NCBI GenBank assembly: GCA_018711755.1
Contig: DVHY01000038.1
Coordinates: 1-8,114, forward strand
DNA length: 8,114 nt
Origin: Candidatus Limivicinus faecipullorum
GTDB lineage: Bacteria > Bacillota > Clostridia > Oscillospirales > Oscillospiraceae
Reading direction: 5' to 3'
Below, piece by piece: positions 5,250 to 8,114 of the stretch (the stretch's first letter is position 1; each line of letters begins with the position of its first letter). The notes beneath the pieces were generated by a model. The model had not been told where the DNA came from and did not search any database. It was given only the letters and a program-made list of their open reading frames with translations. The translations under genes and the position numbers were made by a program.

Positions 5250-5885
5250 GAGATTTATGGGCATTGTCAGGTGTTGTATTAGCAGAGTGTAGGCTCTGCC
5301 GGCGTCGCCTGCACTGAGAGCCTGGTAAAATTGCCGGTGCTCCTCCAGAGTGCCTTCCACTCGGCCGGGCACATTCAGGGCCTGATGAGAAGTGAGGCGT
5401 ATCAGGTACATGAGGCGCTGGAAGAGCTGGTCGAACTCGTCGTTGCCCGCATAGGCCACCAGGCACAGGTGAAATTTGTGGTCGGAGTCAATAAAGGACT
5501 CGTGGCCGTCGTCGGCCTGGGAGGCATCTTCCATATCCTCCAGCAGCTCCTGGAGGCGGCGCAAAAGACGCTGAGCCTTGCGGCTCTTTATCTCCTTGCT
5601 GACCAGAAAGGCACAGTAGCCCTCTATGGCGCAGCGGACCTGGATAGACTGCTCCATGTCCGTATCGTTGAGAGTGCGGATCTTGAAGCCGCGGCTGGGA
5701 ACTATGGTAATATAGCCGTCCTGGCTGAGGCACTGGAGCGCCTCCCGCACCGGAGTACGGGATATGCCCAGCTCTGCAGAGAGCCGGGTCTCGGAATAGA
5801 GTGTATCCGGCTGGAGCTCGCCGGAGAGAATGCGCTCTTTAATATGACTGTAGGCGTCAAGCTGCAAAAAACTTTTTTCTTTCAT
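5232..5885 (-). CDS. GntR-family transcriptional regulator, FadR/FCD subfamily
   Basis: This 217-residue ligand-responsive repressor is of normal length. Residues about 8-70 are the GntR winged helix, with the signature YSETRLSAELGISRTPVREAL and wing GYITIVPSRGF. Residues about 78-205 form the helical FCD ligand domain. Its likely metal-binding residues Asp135 and His139 (DHKFH), His183 (EEHRQFY) and His205 (IQHL) are all present, the set that holds a Zn2+ or similar ion to which carboxylate ligands bind. The start is the ATG at 5883-5885, 9 nt after GAGG. An ATG three codons earlier directly abuts that GAGG and is unlikely. The gene is divergent from the cyclase operon and shares the operator region with it, so it probably represses both. 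The inducer is unknown, but FCD proteins usually sense small organic or sugar acids. Confidence 0.92.
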   Translation of the reverse strand: MKEKSFLQLDAYSHIKERILSGELQPDTLYSETRLSAELGISRTPVREALQCLSQDGYITIVPSRGFKIRTLNDTDMEQSIQVRCAIEGYCAFLVSKEIKSRKAQRLLRRLQELLEDMEDASQADDGHESFIDSDHKFHLCLVAYAGNDEFDQLFQRLMYLIRLTSHQALNVPGRVEGTLEEHRQFYQALSAGDAGRAYTLLIQHLTMPINLKAAQN

Positions 5886-5907
5886 CGTGCTCATCCTCGC
5901 TGAGCAG

Positions 5908-5925
5908 CCCGGTTACCTCCGGGCC
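5908..5925 (-). other. Hairpin in the gntR leader
   Basis: On the minus strand GCCCGG-AGGTAA-CCGGGC forms a perfect 6-bp stem with a 6-nt loop, between the promoter and the gntR ribosome binding site. The GGAGG at the loop edge could bind a ribosome but has no start codon at a suitable distance. Confidence 0.35.
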
Positions 5926-5946
5926 GTGATAGTTTGTTACAGCCTG

Positions 5947-5975
5947 ATTTTACTGTCCTCTTATAGCTTTGTCAA
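5947..5975 (-). promoter_or_regulatory. gntR promoter
   Basis: A perfect -35 TTGACA (5970-5975) and TAAAAT (5947-5952, five of six) on the minus strand are 17 bp apart. Transcription would start near 5940 and give a leader of about 55 nt. A GntR operator-like dyad lies 5 bp upstream of the -35 box. Confidence 0.8.
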
Positions 5976-5980
5976 GAGCG

Positions 5981-5996
5981 GAATACCGGTGTACTG
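5981..5996. promoter_or_regulatory. Operator-like site O1 (imperfect copy of O2)
   Basis: GAATACCGGTGTACTG matches the O2 half of the region (GTATACCGGTATACTG at 6061-6076) at 14 of 16 positions. The shared core ATACCGGT with flanking GTA/TAC triplets fits the short dyads bound by GntR/FCD regulators. The centres of O1 and O2 are 80 bp apart, so looping or joint repression of both divergent promoters is possible. Confidence 0.6.
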
Positions 5997-6054
5997 CACG
6001 CACTTTGTATAGCCTGCTCAAAAAAAGATGGCAAAACTTGTGAAATATTCCACA

Positions 6055-6083
6055 TTAACAGTATACCGGTATACTGGTAAACT
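6055..6083 (+). promoter_or_regulatory. Promoter and perfect operator palindrome (O2) of the cyclase operon
   Basis: TTAACA (6055-6060, five of six) and TAAACT (6078-6083, four of six) are 17 bp apart. Nearly the whole spacer is the perfect 18-bp palindrome CAGTATACCGGTATACTG (6059-6076). A repressor on it would compete directly with RNA polymerase. Other pairings (for instance TTGTGA at 6038 with TATACC) are possible but weaker. The likely ligand of the site is the divergent GntR/FCD protein. Confidence 0.65.
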
Positions 6084-6138
6084 GTAATCGTCAAAAGAAC
6101 AAGAGCAAAATGAATATAAAAAATATGGAGGAATTATC

Positions 6139-6830
6139 ATGGAAGCTGTTTATGAAATGGGCGGACTGAGAGTCGTCGACCTGACCAAACCCCTGGACCC
6201 CAAGACTGAAAGCCGCCGCTGCCACCTCTACCGTTTCAACACCGGCGGACCTATCCCCGACTTCCACACCATCATGGACCTGACCAGCCACCTGGGCACC
6301 CACTGTGAATGCCCCTATCACCACGATGACAACTGGCCCAGCGTTGCCGAGCTGCCTCTCACCACCTTTATGGGCCGGGCCATCTATGTGGACTTCAAGG
6401 ACACCGTCGCCCCCCGCGCCCACATCACCGCCGCTGACCTGGATCGGGCTACTGCGGGCCTTATCAAGGAAGGCGACATAGTGCTCATCGACTCCTCCTA
6501 TAAGATCCCCCCTTCACTCCCGCTACCAACACCGAGGTCGACCAGCGCCTGCTCATTGGGGAAGAGAGCGCCATCTGGTTCCGCGATCACAAGGTCAAGT
6601 GCGTGGGCTTTGGCGACGGCGTGTCCATCGAGAACTGCAATGAGGACGTCAAGCCCTTCCACGACATACTCATGGCCGAGAACATAGTGTTCCTGGAAGT
6701 CCTCAAGAATCTGGAAAAACTTAACAGCAAGGTATTCTTTATGAGCTACTCCCCCCTGCCTATCTACGGACTGGACTCCTGCCCCATCCGTGCCTATGCA
6801 ATTGAGGGACTGGCCGAGTTCTCCGAGTAA
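6139..6830 (+). pseudogene. Cyclase-family metal-dependent hydrolase, frameshifted at a C6 run
   Basis: The reading frame begins at ATG 6139 (GGAGG at 6127-6131, 7 nt before) and encodes a protein of the cyclase family (PF04199), which contains kynurenine formamidase-like amidohydrolases and isatin hydrolase. The metal-binding signature H-x-G-T-H-x-(D/E)-x-P-x-H is clear: SHLGTHCECPYHH, with His51, His55, Glu57 and His61. Glu replaces the more common Asp. The frame goes wrong at residue 124 (KIPP). After six C (6507-6512) the family-like sequence continues in the -1 frame as FTPATNTEVDQRLLIGEE and ends with EGLAEFSE and TAA at 6828-6830. One more C would join both parts into a normal 230-residue enzyme; without it, the frame ends at 6687 as a 182-residue truncated product. 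This is a recent mutation, a sequence error, or slippage. As first gene of the operon, its substrate is likely the pathway entry compound. Confidence 0.85.
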
Positions 6831-6915
6831 AGAATCAAGCAGCAAAAAGTCCGGCGTTCAGGACTCCATCCCGGCATTGAAGACCAGGCAGCAGCCTGCA
6901 CAAAATGCAAAATCT

Positions 6916-6939
6916 CCCGGCAGCCTCCAGGCTGCCGGG
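6916..6939. other. Strong intercistronic hairpin before the ketopantoate-reductase-like gene
   Basis: CCCGGCAGCC and GGCTGCCGGG form a perfect 10-bp stem with a TCCA loop. No T-run follows on the plus strand, so it is not a usual terminator for the operon. It may protect or divide the mRNA, or lower expression of the downstream genes. The 170-nt gap from the cyclase stop (6830) to the next start (7001) holds no other gene that I can support, only this hairpin and a weak 5-bp stem near 6848. Confidence 0.7.
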
Positions 6940-7000
6940 GACGGGGGAGCCCTGTGCGCCTTGCGCCATTGATGAGCAGACAGAAAGGATGCTGAGGAAT

Positions 7001-7915
7001 ATGAGGATAGCAGTCATCGGAGCCGGAGCAATGGGCTCAATTTACGGCGGACGACTGTCCCTGAAAAACGAAGTATACCTGATAGCCACCAGAGAAACCC
7101 TAGCGGAAGAGATAAACAGCCGGGGCCTGAAGATTGAGGAACTGGGCGGAGAGAACATCTACCACCCCACAGCGGTTACCGACAGCTCAGAGCTAGGCCC
7201 TATGGATCTGGTGATACTTTTTGTAAAAGCCACCGCCTCAGAAGCGGCCCTGAGCCAGAACGCAGGACTCATAGGGCCGGAGACCAGGCTCATGACCCTG
7301 CAGAACGGCGCAGGCCATGAGGATATCCTGGGGAAATTTGCCCCGCCGGAGCGCATTATAATCGGCACTACTGAGGATAACGGTGCAGTGCTGGGCCCTG
7401 CCCATGTGCGCAGGGGCGGAGAAGGTAAAACTAATGTGGGTATGCCGGTTCCGGATGGGGAAAATTTCCTGCCGGGACTGAAAGAGTCCTTCGACAGCTG
7501 CGGTTTCCATGTAAAGATACACGACAATATACAGTATTTGATATGGGATAAGCTATTCACCAACGTATCTCTAAGCGCCGTCACCGGAATATTGCAGGTG
7601 GACATGGGTTACATAGCCGCAAACCCTCACGCCTGGGATATGACCTGCCGCCTCATCCATGAGGCCGTGCTGACGGCCAGGGCCGCCGGTATGGACTTCG
7701 ATGAGGAGCAGCTGAAGGAGAGGGTGCGCCTGACTTCTCTGAACAATCCCCAGGGCTGCACCTCCATAAGAGCGGATCTCCGCTCCGGGAAAAAGACGGA
7801 AGTGAACACCATCAGCGGCGCCGTTGTCCGGGCCGCACATAAGTACGGACTTGAGGTGCCCTGCCATGAATTCGTTGTAAACATGGTACACGCTATGGAA
7901 GAGAAAGGAATTTGA
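7001..7915 (+). CDS. Ketopantoate reductase (ApbA/PanE) family NAD(P)-dependent dehydrogenase
   Basis: This 304-residue protein has an N-terminal Rossmann domain with the dinucleotide motif GAGAMGSIYG (7-16), Lys76 in ILFVKAT, and QNGAGHEDIL (101-110). The helical C-terminal domain carries IWDKLFTNVS (Lys184, Asn188) and TSIRADLRSGKKTEVNTISG (Ser255, Glu267). These match the catalytic lysine and substrate-binding Asn, Ser and Glu of PanE, so it should be active on a 2-keto or 2-hydroxy acid. PanE reduces ketopantoate for pantothenate synthesis, but the catabolic-type operon with a GntR/FCD regulator and a YhcH-like gene points to another substrate. The frame is open up to 6905 but the family starts at MRIAVIG (7001). 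AAAGGA (6984-6989) is 11 nt upstream and GAGG (6994-6997) only 3 nt, so translation start may be inefficient. It ends 3 nt before the next gene. Confidence 0.9.
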   Translation: MRIAVIGAGAMGSIYGGRLSLKNEVYLIATRETLAEEINSRGLKIEELGGENIYHPTAVTDSSELGPMDLVILFVKATASEAALSQNAGLIGPETRLMTLQNGAGHEDILGKFAPPERIIIGTTEDNGAVLGPAHVRRGGEGKTNVGMPVPDGENFLPGLKESFDSCGFHVKIHDNIQYLIWDKLFTNVSLSAVTGILQVDMGYIAANPHAWDMTCRLIHEAVLTARAAGMDFDEEQLKERVRLTSLNNPQGCTSIRADLRSGKKTEVNTISGAVVRAAHKYGLEVPCHEFVVNMVHAMEEKGI

Positions 7916-7918
7916 ATC

Positions 7919-8114
7919 ATGATATTTTCCAATGTGAACATAGATGAATACAAGAAGTACCCCGCCGCTATCCGCAAAGCCGTGGAATTCCTCAAGAGCA
8001 ACGATTTTACCGCCATGGAGCCCGGCACCTACAAAATAGAGGGGGATGACATTTACGCCAATGTTTTTGACGCCCTCACCGAGCCTGCCGCCCAGCGCAA
8101 CCCCGAGTCCCACA
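7919..8114 (+). CDS. YhcH/YjgK/YiaL family (DUF386) protein, 5' part
   Basis: The frame from ATG 7919 is open for 65 codons to the window edge. It starts MIFSNVNIDEYKKYPAAI and contains AVEFLKSNDFTAMEPGTYKI, then EGDDIYANVFDALTEPA and PESH. The order of MIF, DFxxxEPGxYxIxGDDI and E-x-H at about residues 63-65 is diagnostic of the YhcH/YjgK/YiaL group (about 150 residues when whole). These are cupin-fold metal proteins that act on sugars or sugar acids: NanQ (YhcH) is a sialic acid anomerase, and EbgC is a beta-galactosidase subunit. It follows the dehydrogenase by 3 nt with AAAGGA about 9 nt upstream, so the two are in one operon. The rest of the gene, and its exact substrate, lie outside the window. 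Confidence 0.88.
   Translation, partial: MIFSNVNIDEYKKYPAAIRKAVEFLKSNDFTAMEPGTYKIEGDDIYANVFDALTEPAAQRNPESH

Noticed and set aside
5331..5903. 190-codon plus-strand frame opposite gntR
   Set aside because: It is antisense to the clearly conserved GntR/FCD gene, has no family motif, and would start inside coding sequence.
6603..6830. Separate 75-codon gene downstream of the cyclase start
   Set aside because: It is the C-terminal part of the same cyclase in the -1 frame; it has no ribosome binding site and its sequence continues the family pattern.
6905..7000. Upstream extension of the PanE-like protein by 32 residues
   Set aside because: The extension translates the intercistronic hairpin, while the family begins at the Rossmann strand MRIAVIG.
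7571..8113. 180-codon minus-strand frame at the right end
   Set aside because: It is antisense to the PanE-like and YhcH-like genes, both of which have strong family motifs.

Overview
The window looks like a piece of a GC-rich Firmicutes chromosome, most likely a gut Clostridia (Oscillospirales-type). The reasons are strong AGGAGG-type ribosome binding sites, sigma-A promoters, a PadR/DUF2812 pair, an MgtE of the form common in Clostridia, and clostridial-style TPR-like repeats. The organism is inferred from these traits and not from any marker gene. No rRNA, tRNA, CRISPR array or phage gene is visible.

Left part (1-3420), all on the minus strand. A truncated IS1182-type transposase start sits at the left edge, next to a perfect 36-bp palindrome. 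Next comes a membrane-anchored protein with TPR-like repeats and an alpha/beta-hydrolase domain, which has its own promoter. Then comes the magnesium transporter gene mgtE. It has an unusually long, hairpin-rich leader of about 320 nt that contains a possible 28-codon leader ORF, and the M-box riboswitch consensus is not recognisable in it.

Middle (3477-5249). A divergent promoter carrying palindromic operators drives a PadR repressor and a DUF2812 membrane protein, overlapping by 4 nt. This is the usual pairing of a repressor and its membrane partner. The PadR gene seems to start at a rare ATT codon. A strong bidirectional terminator separates the pair from a convergent small DUF4177-like gene.

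Right part (5214-8114). A GntR/FCD repressor gene (minus) is divergent from a plus-strand catabolic operon. The operon holds a metal-dependent cyclase/hydrolase (broken by a -1 frameshift at a C6 run), a ketopantoate-reductase-family dehydrogenase, and a YhcH/YjgK/YiaL (DUF386) sugar protein cut by the window edge. Two near-identical 16-bp operator dyads flank the divergent promoters. This suggests that the FCD regulator senses a small carboxylate or sugar-acid ligand and controls both itself and the operon. The substrate cannot be told from sequence.

The most interesting items are the structured mgtE leader with its putative leader ORF, the ATT start of padR, the frameshifted cyclase in an otherwise well-organised operon, and the transposase-flanked palindrome.
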